Position numbers and translations under genes: made by a program. A stretch of DNA of 64,000 nucleotides from Marinilabiliaceae bacterium JC040 (GTDB lineage Bacteria > Bacteroidota > Bacteroidia > Bacteroidales > Marinifilaceae), in NCBI GenBank assembly GCA_022496785.1, contig SNAP01000005.1:88950-152949 (forward strand), in the 5' to 3' direction. The notes under the pieces are model-generated. The model had not been told where the DNA came from and made no database searches. It saw nothing but the letters and a program-made list of their open reading frames with translations. Shown piece by piece: positions 41,958-51,247 of this stretch. Every line of letters starts with the position of its first letter. Position 1 is the first letter of the stretch.

Positions 41958-42173
41958 TTTAGTATAGCTTTTGTAATAGTTTGTATTATATTGATATTAT
42001 GTATCTCTAGAATATTGATATTAATTCAATGAACCTTATTTGGACAAAAGGCTTATATTGAGTATTAAATTTGGTATTCTAAAAAATCGAACAAAATTAA
42101 TATAATACATCTATTTATGAAGTATATTTACCATATTTATTAATTAAAACTATTCATCCACACTCCTCTCTCT

Positions 42174-42211
42174 AAATAAAAAAGTGGTATATAAACTTAA
42201 TTATACACCAC
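42174..42211 (-). terminator. Terminator of the SusC-SusD-thioredoxin operon
   Basis: Arms 42202-42211 and 42184-42193 form a 10-bp stem with one G-U pair on the minus strand, followed by a U6 run. Confidence 0.8.
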
Positions 42212-42246
42212 CATTTACTATAAAAATATAAAACAACAATTAGATG

Positions 42247-43299
42247 TTATTTTTTAAAACCATATTTCGCTAATTCGTCCCATATTGCCTTTCCATGAAT
42301 GCCTCTAGCTAATATCTTTCCATCCTTGTCAATTAAAAACATATCTGGTATAGCATTTACATTATATATATCTGCAATTTTTTTTGTATCTCTTACTTGA
42401 GACCATGGCATTTGCTCTTTTTCTAAAGCTTTAAGCCAATCTTTCTCTTTGGCATCAAGAGATACATTTAAAACTTCTAAACCTTTAGAATGAAATGCTT
42501 GATAAATTTTCTTTACCTCAGGAATCATTTGACGACAAGGTCCACACCATGAAGCCCAAAAATCTATTAATAGATATTTACCCTTATAATCTGATAAAGA
42601 AAGAGTTTTACCTTCTTTTGTTTGAAGAGTGAAATTTGGAGCCTTCATACCTACAGCAGACGCTTCAGCTGCATCTCTCTTTTTAATCAAATCTGCTAAA
42701 TAAAATGTCTTATAGATTTCTTTTGAAAAAGAATTAATAATCTTATTTAATGTAGGTATATCAGCACCGTAAAATAAAGAATGAAATAAAGAACTTAAAA
42801 CTATACTATTAGGCTTTTTATCAAGTTCCTTCCAAAGATTGTTTATAAAATCTTCTTTGAATGCACTTTCTTCACTAGATAAATTATGCTTATATTTTAA
42901 TTTATTGAATCTATCAATTTTTAACTTTTCTACTAAAAGATTATATTCATCATTTAAAGGTGTTCCACTTGCAACTATCTTATTGCCTTTAATTTGAAAA
43001 TTAATCTCACCTGGTTCTGAGAAAAAGAATAAACCATAACCCTTTCCATTGACTTTAGCAGATCCTTTACGTACAACTTTAGTACTATCAATAATTTTAT
43101 CAATACCACCTTCATTTATCGTTATGTTTGTACAATGCTTCTTTGCTTCATCCCATGATGAATATCTCTTATATGGATAAATAGTTATTTTACCTTTTAC
43201 ATCTTTACCTAAATCGGCCTTTAATACACATTCATTACTTGTGTTTTTACACGATACAGCAATAATTATTACACTAATAAATAATAATAATTTTCTCAT
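42247..43299 (-). CDS. TlpA-like thiol-disulfide oxidoreductase, DUF4369 lipoprotein
   Basis: A 350-residue lipoprotein (AVSC, Cys 17). An N-terminal DUF4369-like beta domain (about 25-120) and a helical linker precede a thioredoxin-like domain (about 215-350) with FWASWCGPC (active cysteines C252 and C255) and the cis-Pro loop NAIPDMFLIDKDG. Such proteins reduce or isomerise disulfides at the periplasmic side of the membrane. The gene begins one base after the SusD stop codon, so it is the third gene of the susC-susD unit and may help handle the imported ligand or fold the complex. Confidence 0.92.
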   Translation of the reverse strand: MRKLLLFISVIIIAVSCKNTSNECVLKADLGKDVKGKITIYPYKRYSSWDEAKKHCTNITINEGGIDKIIDSTKVVRKGSAKVNGKGYGLFFFSEPGEINFQIKGNKIVASGTPLNDEYNLLVEKLKIDRFNKLKYKHNLSSEESAFKEDFINNLWKELDKKPNSIVLSSLFHSLFYGADIPTLNKIINSFSKEIYKTFYLADLIKKRDAAEASAVGMKAPNFTLQTKEGKTLSLSDYKGKYLLIDFWASWCGPCRQMIPEVKKIYQAFHSKGLEVLNVSLDAKEKDWLKALEKEQMPWSQVRDTKKIADIYNVNAIPDMFLIDKDGKILARGIHGKAIWDELAKYGFKK

Positions 43300-43300
43300 T

Positions 43301-44674
43301 TTATCTTGGATTTTGTTTTATTTCAGGATTCTTAATTATATATTTTCTTGCTATCGGATATACCCATCTATTACTATTAGGAGAAAGTATATAATCTTTA
43401 CCTTTTACAGTTCTCTTTAAAGTAATATTCGCATTATCATTAGTATTATATCTTTTAAGATCGAACCACCTTAAGCCATGAAATGCTAATTCTCTTCTTC
43501 TTTCGTTTTTAACTTTTGTAATAGCTTCATTTCTATCACTTGCTGATAGAGGTACATATTTTCCAGTTTCAAAACGTTTGACCCTTATATCATTTAAGAT
43601 TTTAATTGCTTCTTTATAATCACCCACTCTTGCTAAACATTCTGCCTTATTAAGCATTACTTCGGCAACAGTTAAACCTAATTGACGACCAACTGTATGC
43701 TCCATTATATATACTTGATTTTTATATGGAGGGAACCATTCTGTAGTAAGATATCCTTTCCATCTTAAATCTGCATCTACATTATAAACAGATTTTAAAT
43801 CATCACTTGGGTATATTAGTGCATATCTATTAACGGCACCTTTATTTAAAATTACCTCTTCATTAAAAGGATTCTTAGGAAGATCAATAACTGTTTTATA
43901 CCATGCATTATTGCCTAAAGTATTATAATCGTATAAAAAGTCATACAGATTTAAAGATTTATTTGCAGCTATTAGTGCATTATTATAGTCCGCTTTATAT
44001 AGTAAAACTCTAGAAAGTAGAGCATAAGCAGATGCTTTTGAAGGACGATTATTTAAGTCTGAAGTTGGAGGAAGAAAATCGATTACTTCGTTAATATCAT
44101 CTTCAATTAATTTATATGCTTCACTTACTGTTCCTCTAATTAATTTACCTTCAATAACTGGTTTTTTATTTAGAGGTACTGATAAATCTGTATTTGATGT
44201 AGACTTATTATAATGCTTACCATAAATATTTGTCAAAAGAAAATATGCAAAAGCTCTCTGTATTTTCGCCTCTCCATAAAGTTGTTTCTTTTCTTGTTCA
44301 TTTCCTTTAGTATTTAATACTTCTGAAATCACAACATTTGCAACATATATTTGACTGTATAAAGAAGCCCATACACCATCTTCTTGCTCGTCTAAATAAT
44401 ATTTCTCTGCCCAAGTATAGGTTGATTGAGAGCTTAACCCGTAATTCTTATCGTAAATTTCATCTCTTATAATAATGTCATCACTACTGTAAAGAACATT
44501 TCCATAAGATTGTATAAAACCACTTGAAGATCCTCTACTTTGAGTTTGATCTAATAATAATCTATAATCTTCAACCTTAACAGGAATAATTTTCCCTTTA
44601 GGTTTAATTTCTAGCCAATCAGAACATGAAGTAAATATGGCCAAAATCAATATATATAAATAAATTTTTCTCAT
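43301..44674 (-). CDS. SusD/RagB-family nutrient-binding lipoprotein
   Basis: A 457-residue lipoprotein (TSCSDWLEIKPKG, acylated Cys 17). It shows the SusD N-terminal motif and TPR-like helical framework (QIYVANVVISEVLN, GEAKIQRAFAYFLLTNIYG, SKASAYALLSRVLLYKADY) and the usual C-terminal block with RRRELAFHGLRWFDLKRY. SusD-type proteins cap the SusC barrel at the cell surface and bind the substrate before import. There are no glycoside hydrolases nearby, so this is probably not a polysaccharide locus; peptides or a cofactor are possible ligands. It lies 19 bases downstream of susC. Confidence 0.95.
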   Translation of the reverse strand: MRKIYLYILILAIFTSCSDWLEIKPKGKIIPVKVEDYRLLLDQTQSRGSSSGFIQSYGNVLYSSDDIIIRDEIYDKNYGLSSQSTYTWAEKYYLDEQEDGVWASLYSQIYVANVVISEVLNTKGNEQEKKQLYGEAKIQRAFAYFLLTNIYGKHYNKSTSNTDLSVPLNKKPVIEGKLIRGTVSEAYKLIEDDINEVIDFLPPTSDLNNRPSKASAYALLSRVLLYKADYNNALIAANKSLNLYDFLYDYNTLGNNAWYKTVIDLPKNPFNEEVILNKGAVNRYALIYPSDDLKSVYNVDADLRWKGYLTTEWFPPYKNQVYIMEHTVGRQLGLTVAEVMLNKAECLARVGDYKEAIKILNDIRVKRFETGKYVPLSASDRNEAITKVKNERRRELAFHGLRWFDLKRYNTNDNANITLKRTVKGKDYILSPNSNRWVYPIARKYIIKNPEIKQNPR

Positions 44675-44693
44675 AATTTAATATTCTCCTATA

Positions 44694-47600
44694 TTATAAA
44701 GTAAGTTTAAGACTAAATGTAAATTCAGGATTAGTATTTATTCCTCCTCCATTCATATTTGGTATATTTTCAGGATCTAAACCTTTAGAATTAAATACAT
44801 AAACACCAAGATTTCTTACTTGTGCTGATAGCTTTAAGTTGGAAATATGAAGAGGTTTAACTAAAGATTGTGGCAAATCATAAGATAAAATAACCTCTTT
44901 AAATCTAATATGAGATGCATCGTGAACAGTATTAGAACTTCCTGTAGAATAAGAATCATAGTATGCATTTAACATAGAAGAATCTGTAGGATACATAGGA
45001 ATATCTGTTTTCTTTTCATCTCCTGCTTGTTTCCATCTATTATCGAAATCTTTATGAATCCAATTTCTCATTCCTACTTGAGACATTATTGTTCTATAAT
45101 TAATTCTATTTTCTCTGAATACATGACCAAATTTATAAGTCATTAATAAAGTTAAAGAAAGACCTTTATATGAAATTGTATTAACAAGGCTACCGTAGTA
45201 TTTTGGCACTGTAGTTCCCTCATATTTCAATGCAGAGGCATTTTCAACAGGAGATTTATAATCAACAATCTTTCCTTTTTCATTATAAACTTGTGGGGTT
45301 CCACTCGCAGAAAGTCCAGCCCATTTATAGCTATACATATAGTTAATTGGTAAACCTACCTTAGGCTTCATTCCTAAATAAGAAGAAGGTGTTTCACTAG
45401 GCATTTCTATTTCCATAACCTCATTCTTATTGTAACTGAAATTTAAACCAACATTCCATTTAACTTCTTTTTTTACAGCTAAAGCATTTAAACTAATATC
45501 AATTCCTTTATTTGATATTTCTGCAACATTCATTAATGCCTGAGAAAATCCATATGTTGAATTAAGAGATACATATCCCAATACACCATCACTATATTTA
45601 TTATAATACTCTATACTTCCTGATAATCTATTATTTAGTATAGAGAAATCAAGACCTAAATTCATAACAGATGTTTTTTCCCATCTCAATTTAGGATTCT
45701 TAGGATTATTAACGTATGCATACTGATTCTGAGTCTCCCAATCTTTACCGACTAAAGCTATCATATATGGACTAGTAGATTTATCAACATTTCCATTCCA
45801 ACCATATGTTGTTCTTAGTGTTAAGAGATTTATAAAATCAATATTAAAGAAATCTTCTTTATGAATCTGCCAATTTCCTCCTACAGACCATAAAGGAACA
45901 TTTCTATAGTCAGAATCAGCTCCAAAAAGATTAGAATCATCTAAACGAGCACTTGCAGTTGCTGTATATTTTTCAAGATATGTATAGGCAAAATTTCCAT
46001 AATATGAAAGGAATCTATCTTCTATCTGAGAAAATTTAGAAGCATCTCCTATAACTCTCTTTGATCCATTAACAGGATTAGGAAATTTCTCATTTAAATT
46101 TACATTTACATACTGAAGACTTTGAGGATCAAAACCATATTTAGTCATATTACTTGACTCGCTCTTTACTTTTCTAACTTCTACACCTGCTATTGCAGTA
46201 ATATTATGCATATTATCATTAAAAGATCTATTGAAATTTAATTGACCTCTAGTAGTAAATGCACTATAATTTGAATAAGATTCTGCTAATATAGAACCTT
46301 TTGGTAAATAAGAGATTACTTTACCATCTTTAATAATAGAGCGAATATTTACTGCATTCCTAACTCTATATGTTTCTTCGTTATAAAGATTTCTTCCTTT
46401 TCCATTACCCCACTCGTACTGGTAACGACCTTCTAAACTTAAACCATCAATAATTTTGAAATTAAATCCAACTCGTAATTTTAAATCAAGATTCTTACTT
46501 GAATTATCTGCATTATCGTACTCTCTCTTCGTATTATAATTCCAATCGTAAGGAAAACCTTGTGCAACTAAATTATCTTTAAAATCTTGATAATAACTCT
46601 TAGGTTCAGTTACATAATTACCCTTTGAATCTAAAATTTGTTGATACTGAGTCATATTAAGAACTCTAGTATAATCAATACCATTAGTATTAGCATTACG
46701 CATTGCAGCATTAATTCCTAAATTAATTGATAATCTTTCTGATAATTTAGATTCTAAAGCCAAATTAGAAATAAATCTATTACTATTATTTTGCTTTGAG
46801 AATGATTTATTATCATCGTAACTTACAGAAGCATAATAAGAATTGTTCTTTGTTTTACCACTTATTGATAAATTATATTGCTGTCTAGTAGCTTTTCTAA
46901 GAAATAAATCTTTAAATTCATCTCTAACATCCCTATTACCAATTTTACTTAATACTGCATTTACTTGATCTTGAGTATATATTCCATCTCTCATTTTTAA
47001 GAATGCTTCCATTCCTGCTGATAAAGAATATTGATTTGCACCTTTAGGTAGATCTATATATCTACTATCTGCATAATGTTTTTCAAATTCAAGAAAAGAT
47101 GCTGTAGAAGCAACAGGTAAATCATATAAATTAGGAGTATCTGTAATAGATAAAGATGTTGAAAAATTAATTACAGGTTTTCCAACTTTTGCAGCTTTCT
47201 TAGATACAATAACTATAACTCCATTAGCTGCTCTTGCTCCCCATATAGAAGCTGCAGCTGCATCTTTTAGTACTGTAATATTCTCTATATCGTTAGGATT
47301 TATTGTTTCCATAGAACCTTCTATAGGAAAACCATCTACAACAATTAAAGGTTTTTTATTTGCAAAGATTGTACTTTGCCCTCTAATCTCCATATTACCA
47401 CTTTTATCAAAAAGGACTCCTGTTGTTTGTCCTTCAAGCTTATCAATAATATTCATTGTTGCCTTATTATCAAGGACCCCAACATCTACCTTTTCAAAAG
47501 CTCCTGTTGCTCTTTCTTTAGAAAGAGTTTGGTAACCAGTCACAACAACTTCATCTAAATATTGTGAATCAGCCTGTAAAACAACATCAATGTTCTTTTG

Positions 47601-48191
47601 TCCTTTATATTTTACAGTTTTAGATTTTAATCCTACGAAAGAAAATGTAATCTTTATATCTCCTGTATTTACAAATTTCAAACTATATTTTCCATCAATA
47701 TCGGTTGATGTTCCTATACTTGTTCCTTCTATAAATACAGATGCTCCAGGAAGTGAAACTCCTTTTTTATCTTTTACAACTCCTGTAATAACAACTGTAT
47801 TCTTTTGCAAGAATTTTTCTCTTGACATTCTACTTACCACAATAAGGTTATCCTTCATCTGGTATTCTAACATATTTTTGTCAAATAGATAATTTAAAAC
47901 ATCCTTAACAGATTTATTTTCAACTTTTAAATCTATTGTTCCTTTACTCTCTACAAGAGAATGATTGTAAAGGAATTCATAATCAGTCTGATTACTTATA
48001 ACATTGAGAATTTCATACAAACTAGCGTTCTCTAAATTTAAAGAAACCTTTTGATTTTGAGAATAAACATTATTCGCGGACAGCTGAATAATACCTAAAA
48101 ACATACACACTAAAAGACTTTTCATAATCATGAAAGTTTTTTTCCATGTCATACCACTATGCAGCATGGCATGATCTAATTGTTTTTTCAT
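44694..48191 (-). CDS. SusC/RagA-family TonB-linked outer-membrane transporter with STN domain
   Basis: An 1165-residue protein with a long signal peptide (about 1-45, NVYSQ), an STN (secretin/TonB short N-terminal) domain (about 50-115), a carboxypeptidase-regulatory-like domain (about 133-210, ITGVVKDKKGVSLPGASV), a plug with the SusC signature (LDEVVVTGYQTLSKERATGA; PLIVVDGFPI; DIENITVLKDAAAASIWGARAANGVIVI) and a 22-strand-type barrel ending FTFSLKLTL. It imports its ligand using TonB energy. The STN domain is what contacts a FecR anti-sigma factor in signal-transducing receptors, matching the FecR and ECF sigma genes directly upstream. Confidence 0.96.
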   Translation of the reverse strand: MKKQLDHAMLHSGMTWKKTFMIMKSLLVCMFLGIIQLSANNVYSQNQKVSLNLENASLYEILNVISNQTDYEFLYNHSLVESKGTIDLKVENKSVKDVLNYLFDKNMLEYQMKDNLIVVSRMSREKFLQKNTVVITGVVKDKKGVSLPGASVFIEGTSIGTSTDIDGKYSLKFVNTGDIKITFSFVGLKSKTVKYKGQKNIDVVLQADSQYLDEVVVTGYQTLSKERATGAFEKVDVGVLDNKATMNIIDKLEGQTTGVLFDKSGNMEIRGQSTIFANKKPLIVVDGFPIEGSMETINPNDIENITVLKDAAAASIWGARAANGVIVIVSKKAAKVGKPVINFSTSLSITDTPNLYDLPVASTASFLEFEKHYADSRYIDLPKGANQYSLSAGMEAFLKMRDGIYTQDQVNAVLSKIGNRDVRDEFKDLFLRKATRQQYNLSISGKTKNNSYYASVSYDDNKSFSKQNNSNRFISNLALESKLSERLSINLGINAAMRNANTNGIDYTRVLNMTQYQQILDSKGNYVTEPKSYYQDFKDNLVAQGFPYDWNYNTKREYDNADNSSKNLDLKLRVGFNFKIIDGLSLEGRYQYEWGNGKGRNLYNEETYRVRNAVNIRSIIKDGKVISYLPKGSILAESYSNYSAFTTRGQLNFNRSFNDNMHNITAIAGVEVRKVKSESSNMTKYGFDPQSLQYVNVNLNEKFPNPVNGSKRVIGDASKFSQIEDRFLSYYGNFAYTYLEKYTATASARLDDSNLFGADSDYRNVPLWSVGGNWQIHKEDFFNIDFINLLTLRTTYGWNGNVDKSTSPYMIALVGKDWETQNQYAYVNNPKNPKLRWEKTSVMNLGLDFSILNNRLSGSIEYYNKYSDGVLGYVSLNSTYGFSQALMNVAEISNKGIDISLNALAVKKEVKWNVGLNFSYNKNEVMEIEMPSETPSSYLGMKPKVGLPINYMYSYKWAGLSASGTPQVYNEKGKIVDYKSPVENASALKYEGTTVPKYYGSLVNTISYKGLSLTLLMTYKFGHVFRENRINYRTIMSQVGMRNWIHKDFDNRWKQAGDEKKTDIPMYPTDSSMLNAYYDSYSTGSSNTVHDASHIRFKEVILSYDLPQSLVKPLHISNLKLSAQVRNLGVYVFNSKGLDPENIPNMNGGGINTNPEFTFSLKLTL

Positions 48192-48265
48192 ACCTTTGTA
48201 ACGTATTTAATTATACAATTGTATTCATATTAACTGTTTGCAAGACTGAAATATGAATACTTATT

Positions 48266-48304
48266 AAAAGAAGTCGTGTAAGTATCTCACTACTTATGCG
48301 ACTT
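48266..48304 (-). terminator. Hairpin between fecR and susC
   Basis: AAGTCG and TAAGTA segments in 48291-48304 pair with 48271-48284 (14-base arms with two unpaired positions), followed by a U-rich tail. The stem overlaps the fecR stop codon. It should lower read-through from the sigma/anti-sigma genes into susC. Confidence 0.75.
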
Positions 48305-49464
48305 TATTTTTTTGAGACAAGTAAAGAACCTTTACCTACTTCTATTCTTATATCGTGAGTCATTTCTAATATTTCTATAAAACTCGATATATTTTTATAT
48401 CTCTGAACCTTTCCTGTAAATCTTATTTTTTTAACCTCTTCATTAGCAAAAAACACGTCTATATTATACCATCTAGATATTGTCTTCATAATATTTTCAA
48501 CTTTCTCGTTAACAAACTTATATGTACCATCTTTCCATAAAACAAAAAGATCAACATCTACTTTTTGTTTTTTAATAGATTGGCTTGAAACGTTATATAT
48601 GGATTGTTCTCCAGGAGTTAATTTTATAGTCTGACTTTTTTTATACTCTACTACAACTGATCCTTCAACTAAAGTTGTTGAAATAATATTATCATAAGAA
48701 GACACATTGAATGATGTACCTAGAACACGAGTTTTAATACCATTACAATTAACAATAAAAGGACGTTTTGCATCTTTACTAACTTCGAAATATGCTTCTC
48801 CCTCTAAATAGACTATGCGCTTTTTGTTACCAAATGCAATAGGATATTTAATTTTAGTTTCCGAATTTATCTTCACTCTTGTTCCATCACTTAGCACCAA
48901 TTGATATTCTCCTCCTCTAGGTATAAATATTTCATTGTATTTAAGTTTTACTGGCTTAGCACCCTTTGAAGAATATTTAAGAATTGAATTATTATTACTT
49001 AGAGAAACTTCTTTTGAAACAGTTTTTATTTCTTTAGAAGAAATCGAATCTAATTTTAATACACTACCATCAGCAAGTTTTAGAATTGCTTTTTTAGAAC
49101 CAACCTTTATTTGAGATTTTGCAATTTTAGTATTGTATATATTGCTTTCATATGTTCTATCTTTCAATAAAAAGAAAAAAGATGAGAAAATAATCAAAAC
49201 AGATGCTGCATATGCAATTAAAGTATACAGTTTAAATCTTTTCTGCCTTACTTTATTTTTTATCTTAAGTTGGTTTAAATAATATGCCTTTTTAATATCT
49301 AAAGAATAATCTAATTTATCATCCTCTATTTTTTTAATCATCTTGAATAATTCTTTATTCTTATTTGAACTATCATACCAAGAATTAAATAAAGATTTTT
49401 CCTCTAGAGAAACCTCTTCATTTCTAGCAATACGAGCAATTATATCCCAAATAGGTTCTGTCAT
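48304..49464 (-). CDS. FecR-family anti-sigma factor
   Basis: A 386-residue single-pass membrane protein: cytoplasmic N-terminus (1-80) that would bind sigma, one helix (about 83-102, LIAYAASVLIIFSSFFFLL), a FecR domain (about 180-280, IFIPRGGEYQLVLSDGTRVKINSETKIKYP; VYLEGEAYFEVSKDAKRPF; RVLGTSFNVSSY) and a C-terminal DUF4974 domain that meets the receptor STN domain. It relays receptor occupancy to the ECF sigma factor encoded upstream. Confidence 0.95.
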   Translation of the reverse strand: MTEPIWDIIARIARNEEVSLEEKSLFNSWYDSSNKNKELFKMIKKIEDDKLDYSLDIKKAYYLNQLKIKNKVRQKRFKLYTLIAYAASVLIIFSSFFFLLKDRTYESNIYNTKIAKSQIKVGSKKAILKLADGSVLKLDSISSKEIKTVSKEVSLSNNNSILKYSSKGAKPVKLKYNEIFIPRGGEYQLVLSDGTRVKINSETKIKYPIAFGNKKRIVYLEGEAYFEVSKDAKRPFIVNCNGIKTRVLGTSFNVSSYDNIISTTLVEGSVVVEYKKSQTIKLTPGEQSIYNVSSQSIKKQKVDVDLFVLWKDGTYKFVNEKVENIMKTISRWYNIDVFFANEEVKKIRFTGKVQRYKNISSFIEILEMTHDIRIEVGKGSLLVSKK

Positions 49465-49550
49465 TCTTAATGTCTTTTTATTTATAAGACACCAAGTTTT
49501 ATTTATAATGTGACAATAATTAATGATTTTTTATAAAAAAATGTAAATAC

Positions 49551-50114
49551 CTATTTTTTTGTATGAATCACAAGCATAAAAGAAGAGAATAATTGAGGCT
49601 TCAATTTATTTCTTAAAGACTTAAAAGATCGAGCCATATGAGTACGTACTGTATTTATAGAAATACCTAAATCGTCTGCAACTTCTTGATATTTATGACC
49701 ATGAATACAACATCGAATAAAAACATCTTTACTTTTTTCAGGTAGCATGTTTATAGCTTTATAAAGTAATTCTTTCTCTTGAAAATCAAATAAATTTGAA
49801 TCTACATTATTATCATCTATCGTGAAGTCTGATAAATGCTTATTTCTTCTTTCATTATCTCTTATATAATTTAAACACTTATTCCTTACAGATTTAAAAA
49901 GGAAAGATGATAAATTTGAATTTATAGAATTATAATATTTCTTAGTCCAGAAATCCACAAAGAAATCTTGCACTATATCTTCAGCTGCTGATGTATTTTT
50001 AATTATAGAATTAGCAAACATTACTAAATCTGAATAATTTGTATAAAAGAATAACTTATAAGCCTCTTCGCTTCCTCCTTTTAAATAGTTTAATAAGTCT
50101 AATTCTTTATTCAT
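49551..50114 (-). CDS. ECF-family RNA polymerase sigma-70 factor
   Basis: A 187-residue sigma factor with region 2 (about 20-85, AAEDIVQDFFVDFW) and region 4 (about 115-170, INMLPEKSKDVFIRCCIHGHKYQEVADDLGISINTVRTHMARSF shortened to its HTH core ISINTVRTHM). The frame is open to a TTG at 50142-50144, but the ATG at 50112-50114 (MNKELDLL) agrees with the family start and is used. With FecR and the STN-bearing SusC it forms the usual cell-surface signalling trio that switches on the uptake operon when substrate binds. Confidence 0.93.
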   Translation of the reverse strand: MNKELDLLNYLKGGSEEAYKLFFYTNYSDLVMFANSIIKNTSAAEDIVQDFFVDFWTKKYYNSINSNLSSFLFKSVRNKCLNYIRDNERRNKHLSDFTIDDNNVDSNLFDFQEKELLYKAINMLPEKSKDVFIRCCIHGHKYQEVADDLGISINTVRTHMARSFKSLRNKLKPQLFSSFMLVIHTKK

Positions 50115-50248
50115 TTTAATATTCAAGTAAGTTCCCACTAACAAACATTCTATCCAAAGATATAAAAAATATAACTCATGCTATTAAAATTAACAAATTC
50201 AATAAATGTATCACATAAATTGCAGATAGATATCCTAAATATAAATAC

Positions 50249-50305
50249 AAAAAAAAATCTCTCACTCGTAACCCATACATTAATATAAGGTTACAAGTTT
50301 GAGAT
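50249..50305 (-). terminator. Terminator after the GPP34-family gene
   Basis: Minus-strand arms 50289-50305 and 50257-50274 form a long stem with a small internal loop and a G-U pair, followed by a U9 run. Confidence 0.8.
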
Positions 50306-50340
50306 TAGAATTTTTATAAAGTATGTAATAATAAATTTCT

Positions 50341-51057
50341 TTAATAATGAGATCCGTAGAAAGAAGCATTTGCTGCAGAAGTTGCTGCAATTACAGCCAT
50401 AGAAATACTTGAATTTACACCTCTTTTAACCTCTTTAACTGTTTTGTAAATTGTAGTATCTTTAGGTAAACCAGCAATCACATCTTCAATACGTTGTCTT
50501 AAAAGTTTCCTTTCTGCTCTATCATATGTTAATATTCTCATAGCTGTACAAGCCTTAAGTAAACCTAATAAAGCAAGACTTTCATCTCCAATACTCTTAG
50601 AATCTCCTTTTAATTCTTCTTTTAAGGTGAATATCAAATTATTTCTAAGTTCAATATTCTTTAAATAATATTTATCGTAAGGGAATATCCATAAAAACTT
50701 ACGACGTTCATGACGATATATTTCTTTATCTGTAAGAGACCTTCTTAAATGTTTTCTTAATTTATAAGAAGATCGTGCTACCATCACTTTCAACCAAAAA
50801 ACTATAGATTTATGTTTTTTCTTTTTAAGCATTAAATCTCTAAGTTCTCTAAAAAAAGGATTTTCAATAGGCTCTTTAGATACTACTACCAACTTTTTAC
50901 CTTTTAAAGTTATAATATCATCTTCAACCATTTGAATTATCATAGCGCCCACTAGGCCATAATTGACCTGCACATCACCTAAAAGATTATAACTCTTTTT
51001 TGGACTATGTGCCAATACTAAGAATCTTTCTAGAATATCAAGTTGCATATCATTCAT
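50341..51057 (-). CDS. GPP34/GOLPH3-family protein
   Basis: A 238-residue mostly helical protein. It starts LDILERFLVLAHSPKKSY and shows VNYGLVGAMIIQMVEDDIITLKGKKLVV-type beta-hairpin, and a conserved ALLGLLKACTAMRIL block, consistent with the Golgi phosphoprotein 3 (GPP34) family. Eukaryotic members bind phosphoinositides; bacterial members are uncharacterised, with possible membrane-lipid binding. A basic helical insert (KKKKHKSIVFWLKVMVARSSYK core KKKKHK) may contact membranes. No linked genes; a strong terminator follows. Confidence 0.78.
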   Translation of the reverse strand: MNDMQLDILERFLVLAHSPKKSYNLLGDVQVNYGLVGAMIIQMVEDDIITLKGKKLVVVSKEPIENPFFRELRDLMLKKKKHKSIVFWLKVMVARSSYKLRKHLRRSLTDKEIYRHERRKFLWIFPYDKYYLKNIELRNNLIFTLKEELKGDSKSIGDESLALLGLLKACTAMRILTYDRAERKLLRQRIEDVIAGLPKDTTIYKTVKEVKRGVNSSISMAVIAATSAANASFYGSHY

Positions 51058-51247
51058 TTTCTATAAATATACTAAAAATAATTTAATTCGCCTTAATATA
51101 GATATATGATTTCGGTTAATAGCTTAACAAATTGTATTATTTTTCTGTGACTTCTCTTTAAATAAACAATAAAAAATACTAATTTGCTGATGCAGAATAG
51201 AAATGCAAATAAACTAATCATAACTTAAAATTAATAATTGAATTATT

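Noticed and set aside
42247..50114. Polysaccharide utilisation locus
   Set aside because: SusC/SusD are present with FecR and ECF sigma, but there is no glycoside hydrolase, lyase or sulfatase; the companion genes are thioredoxin-like.
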